DNA of 13,829 nucleotides from Pseudomonadota bacterium (GCA_023424475.1 JAFADX010000031.1:1-13829), one strand, 5' to 3'. Numbered from the stretch's first letter, positions 1-7,974 are shown. Translations and numbers: made by a program. The notes: generated by a model not told the origin, from the sequence alone.

Positions 1-87
1 GCCCACGGCCGGGTTCGGCCAGGCATTGCCGAGGCCCCGGCGGGCCAGCGCCAGGGCGGCGCGCATGTGATGAAGGTCGTCCGACAT
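1..87 (-). CDS. ribD: RibD N-terminus (partial): riboflavin biosynthesis deaminase/reductase
   Basis: Only the first 29 codons are in the window; the gene continues past the left edge. They read MSDDLHHMRAALALARRG followed by LGNAWPNPAVG. The ALALARRGLG...PNPAVG pattern is the characteristic start of the RibD deaminase domain, ahead of its zinc-binding HxE motif, which lies outside the window. RibD converts the first pyrimidine intermediate of riboflavin synthesis by deamination and then ribityl side-chain reduction in the cytoplasm. The start at 87 is chosen because it gives the usual short lead-in; no clear Shine-Dalgarno precedes it, and the ATG at 66 is an alternative. It lies 99 bases downstream of nrdR on the same strand, the common nrdR-ribD order in alphaproteobacteria. 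Identity rests on a short stretch plus context. Confidence 0.82.
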   Translation of the reverse strand, partial: MSDDLHHMRAALALARRGLGNAWPNPAVG

Positions 88-126
88 CGAGCCGCGGTTT
101 GTCCCGCACCTCAGCCCCCCCGGCAA

Positions 127-145
127 GCCGCGCGCAGCGCGCGGC
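127..145 (-). other. GC-rich hairpin between nrdR and ribD
   Basis: A perfect 8-bp inverted repeat, GCCGCGCG (127-134) and CGCGCGGC (138-145), surrounds a 3-base centre in the 99-base gap between the nrdR stop and the ribD start. No run of T follows on either strand, so it is not an obvious intrinsic terminator. It could be an intercistronic mRNA structure or chance in very GC-rich DNA. Confidence 0.3.
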
Positions 146-186
146 AGGCCCGCGGCGCGGCAGCCTCCCGCGGCGACGGGCGCGGC

Positions 187-642
187 CTACTCCTTCTTCC
201 CGAGTTCCCCGAGGAAGGCGTGGAAATCCTTCGCCTCGCCGAAGTTCCGATAGACGCTGGCGAAGCGGACATAGGCGACCTGGTCGAGCTCCTTGAGGCT
301 CTCCATGACGATCTCGCCGATCTTGCGCGACGGGATCTCGGTCTCGCCCTCGGTTTCCAGGCGCCGCTGGATGGAATTCACCAGCCGCTCGATGCGGTCC
401 TCGTCGACTGGCCGCTTGCGCAGCGCGACGCGGACCGAGCGGGCGAGCTTCTCGCGGTCGAAGGGCACCCGGCGGCCGTCGGTCTTGAGCACCGTGATCT
501 CGCGCAGCTGCACCCGCTCGAAGGTGGTGAAGCGCGCCCCGCAGGAGGCACAGGCGCGACGGCGGCGGATCGCCGCGCCGTCTTCGGCGGGGCGGCTGTC
601 CTTCACCTGCGTGTCCTCGACACCGCAGAAGGGGCAACGCAT
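187..642 (-). CDS. nrdR: NrdR, ATP/dATP-sensing transcriptional repressor of ribonucleotide reductase genes
   Basis: The 151-residue product matches the usual NrdR length and architecture. An N-terminal zinc ribbon starts MRCPFCGVEDTQVKDSRP, with the second pair in RRRACASCGARFTTFE (cysteines 3, 6, 31, 34). An ATP-cone follows at about residues 49-139 (TVLKTDGRRVPFDREKLA through YRNFGEAKDF). The family represses ribonucleotide reductase operons when the ATP-cone is loaded with dATP, binding palindromic NrdR boxes. The reading frame stays open to 726, but the ATG at 642 puts the zinc ribbon at the N-terminus as in the family and has AAGGA about 8 bases upstream. It lies 96 bases downstream of glyA and upstream of ribD on the same strand. 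A probable NrdR box 20 bases before the start suggests autoregulation (inference). Confidence 0.96.
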   Translation of the reverse strand: MRCPFCGVEDTQVKDSRPAEDGAAIRRRRACASCGARFTTFERVQLREITVLKTDGRRVPFDREKLARSVRVALRKRPVDEDRIERLVNSIQRRLETEGETEIPSRKIGEIVMESLKELDQVAYVRFASVYRNFGEAKDFHAFLGELGKKE

Positions 643-661
643 GCGGGGCGTCCTTCGTTCG

Positions 662-677
662 ACTCTACATATTGTGG
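662..677. promoter_or_regulatory. Candidate NrdR box upstream of nrdR
   Basis: The plus-strand 16-mer ACTCTACATATTGTGG matches the published-style NrdR box acaCwAtATaTwGtgt at 13 of 16 positions by my alignment. The C at 4, w at 5, A at 6, AT at 8-9, T at 11, w at 12 and G at 13 all agree. It is an isolated AT-rich patch in very GC-rich DNA, ending 20 bases before the nrdR ATG. NrdR boxes usually occur as tandem pairs about three helical turns apart; I could not find a convincing partner, which lowers confidence. Confidence 0.55.
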
Positions 678-694
678 CCGAACCGCCGCGAATG

Positions 695-727
695 CGCCAC
701 CGGTGGCGTCGCGGTCGCGACGCCACC
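695..727 (-). other. Nested inverted repeats between glyA and nrdR
   Basis: Arms GGTGGCGTCGCG (702-713) and CGCGACGCCACC (716-727) form a perfect 12-bp inverted repeat with a 2-base centre, starting 11 bases beyond the glyA stop codon. The inner part of the first arm also forms a 14-bp perfect palindrome CGCCACCGGTGGCG (695-708), so two hairpins could compete for the same arm. There is no T tract, so a classical intrinsic terminator is not supported. It may stabilise or attenuate the glyA transcript before nrdR. Confidence 0.5.
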
Positions 728-738
728 GCCCGGCCGGC

Positions 739-2076
739 TCAGTAGACCGGGAAGCGCCGGCAGAGCTCCAGCACCTTGGCCTTCACCGCCGTCTCGACCG
801 CCGTGTTCACGCCGCCATCCGCATTCGACGCCACGGCGCCGTCCAGCACTTCCCCGATCAGCCTGCCGACCGCACGGAACTCCTCGGTGCCGAAGCCGCG
901 CGTGGTCGCCGCCGGCGTGCCGAGGCGCACGCCCGAGGTGACCATCGGCTTTTCCGGGTCGAAGGGGATGGCGTTCTTGTTGCAGGTCAGGTGGGCGCGG
1001 TTGAGCGCGGCTTCCGCCACCTTGCCGGTCAGCTTCTTCGGCCGCAGGTCCACCAGCAGCAGGTGGTTGTCCGTCCCGCCGGTCACGAGGTCGAGGCCCT
1101 GGGCCTTCAGTTCCCCGGCCAGCGCCCGGGCATTGGCGACGATGGCGGCGGAATAGGCGCGGAACTCCGGCTGCAGCGCCTCCCCGAACGCCACCGCCTT
1201 GGCGGCGATCACATGCATCAGCGGCCCGCCCTGCAGGCCCGGGAACACCGCGGAGTTGATCTTCTTCGCGATCGCCTCGTCGTTGGTCAGGATCATGCCG
1301 CCACGCGGCCCGCGCAGCGTCTTGTGCGTGGTGGTCGTGGTCACATGCGCGTGCGGGACCGGCGAGGGATGCGCCCCGCCGGCCACGAGGCCCGCGAAAT
1401 GCGCCATGTCCACCATGAAATAGGCGCCGACCTCGTCCGCGATGGCGCGGAAGCGGGCGAAGTCCCAGTGCCGCGCATAGGCCGAGCCGCCGGCGATGAT
1501 CAGCTTCGGCCTGTTCTCCCGCGCGATGCGGGCGACCTCGTCCATGTCGATGACCTGGTCCTCGCGGCGGACCGTGTAGGGCACCGGCCTGAACCACTTG
1601 CCGGACAGGTTGGCCGGGGAGCCATGAGTCAGATGCCCGCCGGCGGCGAGGTCGAGCCCCATGAAGGCATCGCCCGGCTGCAGCAGCGCGAGGAAGACGG
1701 CCTGGTTCGCCTGGGCGCCCGAATGGGGCTGCACGTTGGCGAAGCCGCAGCCGAACAGCTTGCAGGCGCGCTCGATGGCCAGGCGCTCGGCGATGTCCAC
1801 CGCCTCGCAGCCGCCGTAGTAGCGGCGGCCGGGATAGCCCTCGGCATACTTGTTGGTCAGCACCGAGCCCTGCGCCTCGAGCACCGCCTTCGAGACGATG
1901 TTCTCGGAGGCGATCAGTTCGATCCCGTCCTGCTGGCGGGCCAGTTCCTCGGCGACCGCGGCGGCGATCGCGGGGTCGGCGGCGGCGAGCGAGGCGCGGA
2001 AGAAGCCCTCGGCCGGGGCGACGCCGGCGGAGGGGCCATCGGGGGCGCGAAGGGGAACGGTGGTCGGGCGCATCAT
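739..2076 (-). CDS. glyA: GlyA, serine hydroxymethyltransferase
   Basis: The 445-residue cytoplasmic PLP enzyme interconverts serine plus tetrahydrofolate with glycine plus 5,10-methylene-tetrahydrofolate, the main one-carbon supply for thymidylate, purine and methionine synthesis. Visible family motifs are IELIASENIVS (about 52-62), TNKYAEGYPGRRYYGG (74-89), VDMAHFAGL (222-230), and TTTTTHKTLRGPRGG, with the PLP-binding lysine at 252. Two ATGs occur in tandem (2076 and 2073); GAAGGA at 2082-2087 serves either, with an 8-base spacer to the second. A roughly 25-residue N-terminal lead precedes the conserved core, slightly longer than in enteric GlyA. It follows rpiB by 16 bases and precedes nrdR, so it is probably cotranscribed with rpiB. 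Confidence 0.97.
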   Translation of the reverse strand: MMRPTTVPLRAPDGPSAGVAPAEGFFRASLAAADPAIAAAVAEELARQQDGIELIASENIVSKAVLEAQGSVLTNKYAEGYPGRRYYGGCEAVDIAERLAIERACKLFGCGFANVQPHSGAQANQAVFLALLQPGDAFMGLDLAAGGHLTHGSPANLSGKWFRPVPYTVRREDQVIDMDEVARIARENRPKLIIAGGSAYARHWDFARFRAIADEVGAYFMVDMAHFAGLVAGGAHPSPVPHAHVTTTTTHKTLRGPRGGMILTNDEAIAKKINSAVFPGLQGGPLMHVIAAKAVAFGEALQPEFRAYSAAIVANARALAGELKAQGLDLVTGGTDNHLLLVDLRPKKLTGKVAEAALNRAHLTCNKNAIPFDPEKPMVTSGVRLGTPAATTRGFGTEEFRAVGRLIGEVLDGAVASNADGGVNTAVETAVKAKVLELCRRFPVY

Positions 2077-2092
2077 GCCGGTCCTTCTACGT

Positions 2093-2524
2093 TTAGGCCG
2101 CGTTCAGCTTGGCGAGGCGGCGGTCGTGCCGGCCGCCTTCATAGGAGGTCGCGAGGAAGGCGCGCAGCGTGTCGAGGGCCGTCTCGATCCCCATGGTGCG
2201 CGCCCCGAAGCAGGCGACATTGGCGTTGTTGTGGGCGCGGGTCAGCCGTGCCTCGGTGGTGTCGTGCAGCACCGCGGCGCGGATCGCCGGGTTGCGGTTC
2301 GCCGCCATCGCCATGCCGATGCCGCTGCCGCAGACGAGCACGCCGAAGGGCGCCTCGCCCGCCGCGACCGGGGCGCAGGCCGCATGGGCGTAGTCGGGGT
2401 AGTCCACCGACTCGGGGCCATGGGTCCCGAAGTCGCGAACGGCATGGCCTTCCGCCTCGAGCGCCGCCTTGAGGGCGTCCTTGAGCGGCAGGCCGGCGTG
2501 GTCGGAAGCGATGGTGATGTCCAT
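2093..2524 (-). CDS. rpiB: RpiB, ribose-5-phosphate isomerase B
   Basis: This 143-residue protein matches the RpiB/LacAB family over its full length. It starts MDITIASDHAGLPLK (the substrate-binding DHAG), carries GVLVCGSGIGMAMAANR with the catalytic cysteine at 65, and has RAHNNANVACFGART (His98-Asn99) in the phosphate/active-site region. The enzyme interconverts ribose 5-phosphate and ribulose 5-phosphate in the pentose phosphate pathway, feeding nucleotide and riboflavin synthesis. The frame is open far upstream, but the ATG at 2524 is the only start giving the family N-terminus; AGAGGT lies about 10 bases before it, a weak ribosome site. It heads the leftward rpiB-glyA group, and its promoter must lie in the divergent gap up to 2752. 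Some family members accept allose 6-phosphate, but the context favours ribose. Confidence 0.95.
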   Translation of the reverse strand: MDITIASDHAGLPLKDALKAALEAEGHAVRDFGTHGPESVDYPDYAHAACAPVAAGEAPFGVLVCGSGIGMAMAANRNPAIRAAVLHDTTEARLTRAHNNANVACFGARTMGIETALDTLRAFLATSYEGGRHDRRLAKLNAA

Positions 2525-2648
2525 GGGACGGCCGCACCTCTGTTCGGGCCCGTCCTTGGCAGCCCCGGACGCCCGCGTCCAGGGCGGATCGCGCCCGGCG
2601 CCGCCGGGAGAAGCCCCTGCTCCGCCCCGCCCCGGCCGGGCAATCCGG

Positions 2649-2752
2649 TTTTCCCTCGCAGGGATGCCGGAAAAGGGGAGCATTTCCCTTTCGCCCTGCC
2701 CGTTCCCGTGGCACTTGAGGCCCGGAAACACGCTGCCGAACGGGAGGGTGCC
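2649..2752 (+). promoter_or_regulatory. Structured leader of metY, possible pseudoknot over the ribosome binding site
   Basis: Several hairpins precede metY: TCCCT/AGGGA (2652-2656 with 2660-2664), AAAGGG/CCCTTT (2672-2677 with 2686-2691), and CCCGTTC/GAACGGG (2699-2705 with 2738-2744). The last takes up part of the Shine-Dalgarno GGGAGG (2742-2747). Its 32-base loop contains GGCAC (2710-2714), complementary to GTGCC (2748-2752) immediately before the ATG, so an H-type pseudoknot that buries the start region is possible. The conserved bases I know for the SAM-II, SAM/SAH and SAH riboswitches are not evident. A regulatory role is inference. Confidence 0.35.
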
Positions 2753-4074
2753 ATGTCCGCACCGAATTTCACCAACCCCGAAACCATCGCCCTGCACGCC
2801 GGCTGGCGCGCGGACCCGACCACGGGCTCGGTCGCGGTGCCGATCCACCAGACGACCTCCTTCCAGTTCCAGGACACCGGCCACGCCGCGCGCCTCTTCG
2901 CCCTGTCGGAACTGGGCAACATCTACACCCGCATCATGAACCCGACCGTGGACGTGCTGGAAAAGCGCGTCGCGGCGCTCGAGGGCGGCGTCGCCGGCCT
3001 CGCGCTCGGCTCGGGCCAGGCGGCGACGACCTTCTCGGTGATGAACCTCTGCGAGGCCGGGGACAACGTCGTCTCCTCCACGGACCTCTACGGCGGCACC
3101 TGGAACCTGTTCGCCAATACGCTGAAGCAGTTCGGCGTCGAGGTCCGCTTCGTGGATCCCGCCGACCCCGAGAACTTCGCCAAGGCCTCCGACGCGCGCA
3201 CCCGCTGCTGGTACGCGGAAACCCTGCCCAACCCGAAGCTGCAGGTCTTCCCGATCGCGGAAGTCGCCGCCCTCGGCCGCAAGATCGGCATCCCGCTGAT
3301 CATGGACAACACCGCCGCCCCGGTGCTCTGCCGGCCGCTGCAGCTCGGCGCCGCGATCGTCATGCATTCCACGACGAAGTGGATCGGCGGGCACGGCACC
3401 TCGATCGGCGGCGTGGTCGTCGATGGCGGCAATTTCGACTGGGAAGCCCATGCCGAGCGCTTCCCGACGCTGAACAAGCCCGACCCGTCCTACCACGGGG
3501 CGGTCTGGACCCAGGCGGTCAAGCCGCTCGGGCCGATCGCCTACATCATCCGCATGCGGACCTGCCTGCTGCGCGACCTCGGCGCGCCGATGGCGCCGAT
3601 GAATGCCTTCCTCACCATCCAGGGGCTGGAGACGCTGCCGCTGCGCATCGAGCGCCACTGCGCCAATGCGCTGAAGGTCGCCGCCCACCTGGCCCAGCAT
3701 CCGGCGGTCGAGAAGGTGATCCATCCCTCCCTGATGGAGGGCGAGTGGAAGCGCCGCGCCGACGCCGCCCTCAAGGGCGGCTACGGCAGCCTGATGGGCG
3801 TCGAACTCAAGGGCGGCAAGGAGGCCGGGCAGAAGTTCATCGAGGCGCTGCGGATGTTCTACCACGTGGCGAATATCGGCGACGCGCGCAGCCTCGCGAT
3901 CCATCCGGCGACCACCACGCACAGCCAGCTCGACGAACAGGAGCAGGCGGCCTCGGGCGTCACGCCGGGCTATGTCCGCCTGTCCATCGGCATCGAGCAC
4001 GTGGACGACATCATTGCCGACCTCGACCAGGCGCTCGCCGCGGCGACGGGTCCATCCATGAAGGCCGCCGCCGA

Positions 4075-4078
<4 letters not shown>
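2753..4078 (+). CDS. metY: MetY, O-acetylhomoserine sulfhydrylase (aminocarboxypropyltransferase)
   Basis: The 441-residue product belongs to the Cys/Met-metabolism PLP family. It shows ETIALHAGWRADPTTGSVAV near the N-terminus, the YTRIMNPTVDVLEKRVAALE segment, ALGSGQAATTF, the LIMDNTAAPV aspartate motif, and MHSTTKWIGGHGTSIGG with the PLP lysine at 209. Length and the ALHAG...PTTGS/YTRIMNPT pattern favour MetY, which makes homocysteine from O-acetylhomoserine and sulfide, over the shorter MetZ/MetB type (about 380-400 residues). Methanethiol use is also known in the family. The start at 2753 has a strong GGGAGG 5 bases upstream and gives the expected N-terminus. Its stop overlaps the hemB start (ATGA), indicating translational coupling. 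The hairpin-rich leader may control translation. Confidence 0.95.
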
Positions 4079-5122
<1,044 letters not shown>

Positions 5123-5130
<8 letters not shown>

Positions 5131-5440
5131 GGCCCGCCTCCCGCAGGAGGCGCTGCGGCGCCCCTGGCACGGCGCCTCGGACCGCGCCGGGGATCCGGCG
5201 GTCGCGGCCATCCGCCTGCACCGCGCGGAGGTCGAAGCGGTGATCGCCTATCGCCGCACCGCGCCGGGCAGCGAGGAACATGCGCGCGCCTGGCGCCGCG
5301 CAGCCACCCTGCGGGAGAAGCGGATGGCCCTGATGCCGGCCGAGACGGCCAGGCACCTGCCGCCACTGCCCGCCGCCCCCGCCGGCGTTCTTTCCACCTG
5401 GCAGAAGCTGCGCCGCCGTCTCGGGCTCATGCGGGACTGA
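5123..5440 (+). CDS. Small basic protein of unknown function, coupled to hemB
   Basis: I do not recognise this 105-residue protein. It starts with GTG at 5123, overlapping the hemB stop by 8 bases, with GGAGG 9 bases upstream. Codons end overwhelmingly in G or C, as in its neighbours, which supports real coding. The product is arginine- and alanine-rich, with a helical middle (AIRLHRAEVEAVIAYRRTAP through AATLREKRMALMP), a proline-rich linker (HLPPLPAAPAG) and a basic tail TWQKLRRRLGLMRD. There is no signal peptide, membrane segment or cysteine motif. The arrangement implies cotranslation with HemB; a link to tetrapyrrole synthesis would be guesswork. Confidence 0.65.
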
Positions 5441-5458
5441 GGCCGCCCCGGGCACCCG

Positions 5459-5491
5459 GCGCCGCTGTGCGCGATGGCACAGGCGCGGCGC
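5459..5491 (+). other. Hairpin downstream of the metY-hemB group
   Basis: CTGTGC (5465-5470) and GCACAG (5477-5482) pair around a 6-base loop. The stem can extend with GCGCCG (5459-5464) and CGGCGC (5486-5491) across a 3-base bulge. It sits 19 bases after the stop of the small hemB-linked gene and before the protease-like gene. There is no T run, so it is at best an imperfect or Rho-assisted terminator. Confidence 0.35.
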
Positions 5492-5539
5492 GCCATCGGG
5501 GCCAGGATCGGCGCCGCCGATCATCCGTGGAGACAGGCC

Positions 5540-6241
5540 ATGGCACTGGCATGGCGCTACAACCAGTCGCGCGACCCGAGATGGCGCCTGCTGTCGCCGG
5601 ATACCGCGAACGGCGCCTGCTTCGCGCTCAGCGTGCAGTTCATCATCTGCGCGGGCACGGGCACGAACTTCGTGAACTGGCTCAAGCCCCCCGAGCTGGT
5701 CGCCGAGGGCGGGCTGTCGGGGGACCCCGGCGTCGGCCAGGTCTTCTATCGGACGCTGGCCGACCGGATGCTTGCGCAGCGCGAGGCCGTCGGCATCGTC
5801 ATCGCCCGGATGGCGGAACAGTCCCGACGGGTGGCCGAGGGCGGCGAACTGGGCTCCGTCGCGAAGTACAACTACGCCGTGGAACTCATCACGTCGCAGA
5901 GCCCCCTGCGGCCGGTGAACAATTCCGACAACCTCGCCTTCGCACCTCTGCCCAGGAAGCGCCGCACCTCGGTGGCGACGATATGGGCCGAACAGATCGC
6001 ACGGCAGGCCGGCCTGAAGTACATCTCCATCTCCGCGCTGAGCGGGCCGGCTTCCTCGGGCCACGGCATCGCCGCCTTCGTGCAGGGCGGCAGGTACGGG
6101 ATCTTCGATCCCAATTTCGGCATCTTCTCGAGCAACTCGGAGGCCGATTTCGCGGAGGATCTCCGCGACGTCCTCGAGACCCGCTACGAACAAGCGCACA
6201 AGTGGGTCATCACCGACATCAACTTCGCCACCTTCGCCTGA
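5540..6241 (+). CDS. YopT-type (C58) papain-fold cysteine protease-like protein
   Basis: The 233-residue protein carries motifs in the order and spacing of the C58/YopT family: a nucleophile region TANGACFALS (Cys27), a histidine in SGHGIAAFV (His175), and an aspartate in YGIFDPNFGIF (Asp190). The strand-DPNFG-F pattern about 15 residues after the histidine is the most telling match. Family members are papain-fold proteases, including secreted effectors such as YopT, which cleaves prenylated Rho GTPases. Here there is no signal peptide, membrane segment, secretion gene or immunity candidate, so the substrate is unknown. The start at 5540 has GGAGA 6 bases upstream; an in-frame ATG at 5474 has none and sits in a hairpin loop. 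The gene is separated from its neighbours by hairpins and is probably a single unit. The gene is certain; family assignment is by motif reading only. Confidence 0.72.
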   Translation: MALAWRYNQSRDPRWRLLSPDTANGACFALSVQFIICAGTGTNFVNWLKPPELVAEGGLSGDPGVGQVFYRTLADRMLAQREAVGIVIARMAEQSRRVAEGGELGSVAKYNYAVELITSQSPLRPVNNSDNLAFAPLPRKRRTSVATIWAEQIARQAGLKYISISALSGPASSGHGIAAFVQGGRYGIFDPNFGIFSSNSEADFAEDLRDVLETRYEQAHKWVITDINFATFA

Positions 6242-6275
6242 CCGCCGCTTCAGGCACCCTGGTGCGCCGGCGCCG

Positions 6276-6295
6276 GCCGGGCGAAGCTGCCCGGC
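6276..6295 (+). terminator. Possible terminator hairpin after the protease-like gene
   Basis: A perfect 7-bp stem, GCCGGGC (6276-6282) and GCCCGGC (6289-6295), encloses a GAAGCT loop 34 bases after the preceding stop. The sequence that follows is purine-rich (AGGGAAGAA), not a T tract, so the terminator assignment is weak. It could instead lie in the leader of the downstream dehydrogenase gene. Confidence 0.3.
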
Positions 6296-6320
6296 AGGGA
6301 AGAACCGGGGGAAATCGATC

Positions 6321-7115
6321 ATGGCGGAACTCTGGCTGGGTCTCGAAGGGAAGGTCGCGATCGTCACCGGCGGAGCCGGGGGCATCGGCAGCGCGATCGC
6401 GACGGAACTGGCCGGTGCGGGTGCCGCGGTCGGCGTGCTCGACCTCGACGGCGCGGCGGCGGAGAAGATCGCCGCGGGGCTGCGCGCCCGGGGCGCCAAG
6501 GCGGCCGCCGCCGCCTGCGACACCACGGACGAGGCAAGCGTCGCCGCCGCCCTCGCCGCCACCCGCGGCGCGCTCGGCGACGCGGACATCCTCGTCAACA
6601 ATGCCGGCATCCTGCGCCCCGGCCCGCTGTCGGAGATCCCGATCGCGCAATGGAACGCGCTGATGGCGGTGAACCTCACCGGCTACCTCGCCTGCGCGCA
6701 GGCGGTGCGGCCGCAGATGCTGGCGAAGGGCGGCGGCGCGCTGGTGCACATCGCCTCCATCGCCGCGACCAACCCGCAGCCGCGCTCGGGCGCCTACAGC
6801 CCTTCCAAGGCCGGGGTCGCGATGCTGTCGCGCCAGATCGCCTATGAATGGGGGCCGGACCGGATCCGCAGCAACGTCGTCAGCCCGGGGCTGATCCGCA
6901 CGCCGCTGTCGGAAGCCTTCTACCAGGCGCCGGGCGTGCTGGAGCGACGCTCGGAGATGGTCCCGGCCGGTCGCGTCGGCACGCCGAAGGACATCGCCGA
7001 TGCCGTGACCTTCCTCGCCAGCCCGCGCGCCGCCTACGTCAACGGGGCGGAGCTGCTGGTCGATGGCGGCCTCGACCAGGTGATGATGGGGCTGGTGCCG
7101 CGCCCGGGCTACTGA
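6321..7115 (+). CDS. Classical short-chain dehydrogenase/reductase (SDR), probably NAD-dependent
   Basis: A 264-residue cytoplasmic oxidoreductase with the full classical SDR signature: the Rossmann motif TGGAGGIG (16-23), acidic Asp41 at the end of strand 2 (GVLDLD), NNAG (93-96), and the Ser146-Tyr159-Lys163 triad in HIASIAATNPQPRSGAYSPS and the following K. The C-terminus PG-LIRTPLSEAF and GAELLVDGG is standard for the family. Asp41 favours NAD(H) over NADP(H), a family rule rather than proof. The substrate cannot be read from sequence; 3-oxoacyl-ACP reductase-like or sugar/alcohol dehydrogenase roles are all possible. A GGGGGA sequence lies upstream of the ATG at 6321. The gene runs into a minus-strand hydrolase with overlapping stops, so the two share a convergent end. 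Confidence 0.93.
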   Translation: MAELWLGLEGKVAIVTGGAGGIGSAIATELAGAGAAVGVLDLDGAAAEKIAAGLRARGAKAAAAACDTTDEASVAAALAATRGALGDADILVNNAGILRPGPLSEIPIAQWNALMAVNLTGYLACAQAVRPQMLAKGGGALVHIASIAATNPQPRSGAYSPSKAGVAMLSRQIAYEWGPDRIRSNVVSPGLIRTPLSEAFYQAPGVLERRSEMVPAGRVGTPKDIADAVTFLASPRAAYVNGAELLVDGGLDQVMMGLVPRPGY

Positions 7116-7942
7116 GCCAGGAAGCCCGCCACCAGCGCGACCTGCGCCGGGTCCATCAGCGCCGGGGCATGTCCGGTGCCGGCGATCTCGGTCAGGCGCA
7201 CATGCGGCCGCGCCGCCATCTCGGCGGCGGTCGCCTGCGGCAGGATGTCGCTGTCCGCGCCGCGGATCAGCAGCACCGGCACCTGCACCTGCGCCCAGAG
7301 CACATGCATGTCGACCGCCTGGGCTTCCTGCCCGACGATGGGCGCGGCGATCGCCGGGTCGAAATGCAGTGCCACGCCGCCATCGGCCGGACGGGCCGAG
7401 GTCTCGGCGAGGTGCCGCCATTCCGCGTCGCTCAGCGGGCCGAAGGGCGCGTGGACCTCGCGCAGATGCGCTTCCAGCGCAGGCAGGTCCTCGAAGACCG
7501 TGGAGCCGGCCATGTAGTCGCGGATGCGCGCCATGGCCGCCTGCGGGACGAAGGCGCCGATGTCGTTCAGCACCAGGCGGCGGATCGGGTGGCCCGGCGT
7601 CGCCGCGATCGCGATGCCGCAGATGCCGCCCAGCGAGGTGCCCACCCAGTCGACCGGCCCGTCGATCCGCGCCAGCAGGTGGGACAGCGCCGCCACATAG
7701 GTCGGCGGCTGATAGAGCATCGGGTCCGGCAACCAGTCCGAGGCACCCCGGCCCGGCAGGTCCGGGCAGATCACCCGCCGCCCCGCCGCCGCCAGGCTGC
7801 GCGCCAGGACATCGAAGTCGCGCCCGGACCGCGTCAGGCCATGCACGCAGATGACGGGCGGGCCGTCCTCCGGCCCCCATTCCCACCAGCGCATGGTGAA
7901 GAACCCGGCCGGCGAGAGCCAGCGCACCGCGCCTTCGCGCAT
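7109..7942 (-). CDS. Alpha/beta-fold hydrolase
   Basis: A 277-residue hydrolase of the alpha/beta superfamily with its expected parts: the oxyanion-hole HG in VICVHGLTRSGRDFD (34-35), a nucleophile elbow VGTSLGG (Ser103), an acid in LIRGADSDILP (probably Asp232), and the general base in IAGTGHAPAL (His258). No signal peptide is seen, so it is cytoplasmic. The ATG at 7942 has AGGAGG a few bases upstream; the GTG just before it is too close to that site. It lies 32 bases downstream of the CoA-transferase gene on the same strand, suggesting a two-gene operon. A role as a thioesterase or ester hydrolase in the same catabolic route is plausible, but the substrate is not readable. Its stop overlaps the convergent SDR gene by 7 bases. 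Confidence 0.93.
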   Translation of the reverse strand: MREGAVRWLSPAGFFTMRWWEWGPEDGPPVICVHGLTRSGRDFDVLARSLAAAGRRVICPDLPGRGASDWLPDPMLYQPPTYVAALSHLLARIDGPVDWVGTSLGGICGIAIAATPGHPIRRLVLNDIGAFVPQAAMARIRDYMAGSTVFEDLPALEAHLREVHAPFGPLSDAEWRHLAETSARPADGGVALHFDPAIAAPIVGQEAQAVDMHVLWAQVQVPVLLIRGADSDILPQATAAEMAARPHVRLTEIAGTGHAPALMDPAQVALVAGFLAQ

Positions 7943-7974
7943 CACCCCTCCTCGTCCCGGCCGGTGCGGGCCGG

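Noticed and set aside
643..726. Upstream in-frame start for nrdR at 726
   Set aside because: It would add 28 residues before the zinc ribbon, which normally begins at the N-terminus, and would run through the NrdR box and inverted repeats. The ATG at 642 has a suitable AAGGA.
67..2472. Plus-strand open frame of 801 codons across nrdR, glyA and rpiB
   Set aside because: It is antisense to three clearly identified genes. The translation is low-complexity Arg/Ala/Gly-rich with no family motif, as expected of antisense frames in very GC-rich DNA.
2641..2752. Known SAM-II, SAM/SAH or SAH riboswitch upstream of metY
   Set aside because: Hairpins and a possible pseudoknot are present, but the conserved bases I remember for these classes (such as the GCTAAA-type segment of SAM-II) are not seen. 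Reported only as an unclassified structured leader.
2525..4000. Long N-terminal extension of the rpiB frame (635 codons in all)
   Set aside because: The extension lies antisense to metY. The ATG at 2524 gives the normal RpiB N-terminus MDITIASDHAG.
5474..5539. Upstream ATG for the C58-like protease
   Set aside because: It lacks a ribosome binding site and lies in a hairpin loop, whereas the ATG at 5540 has GGAGA at proper spacing.
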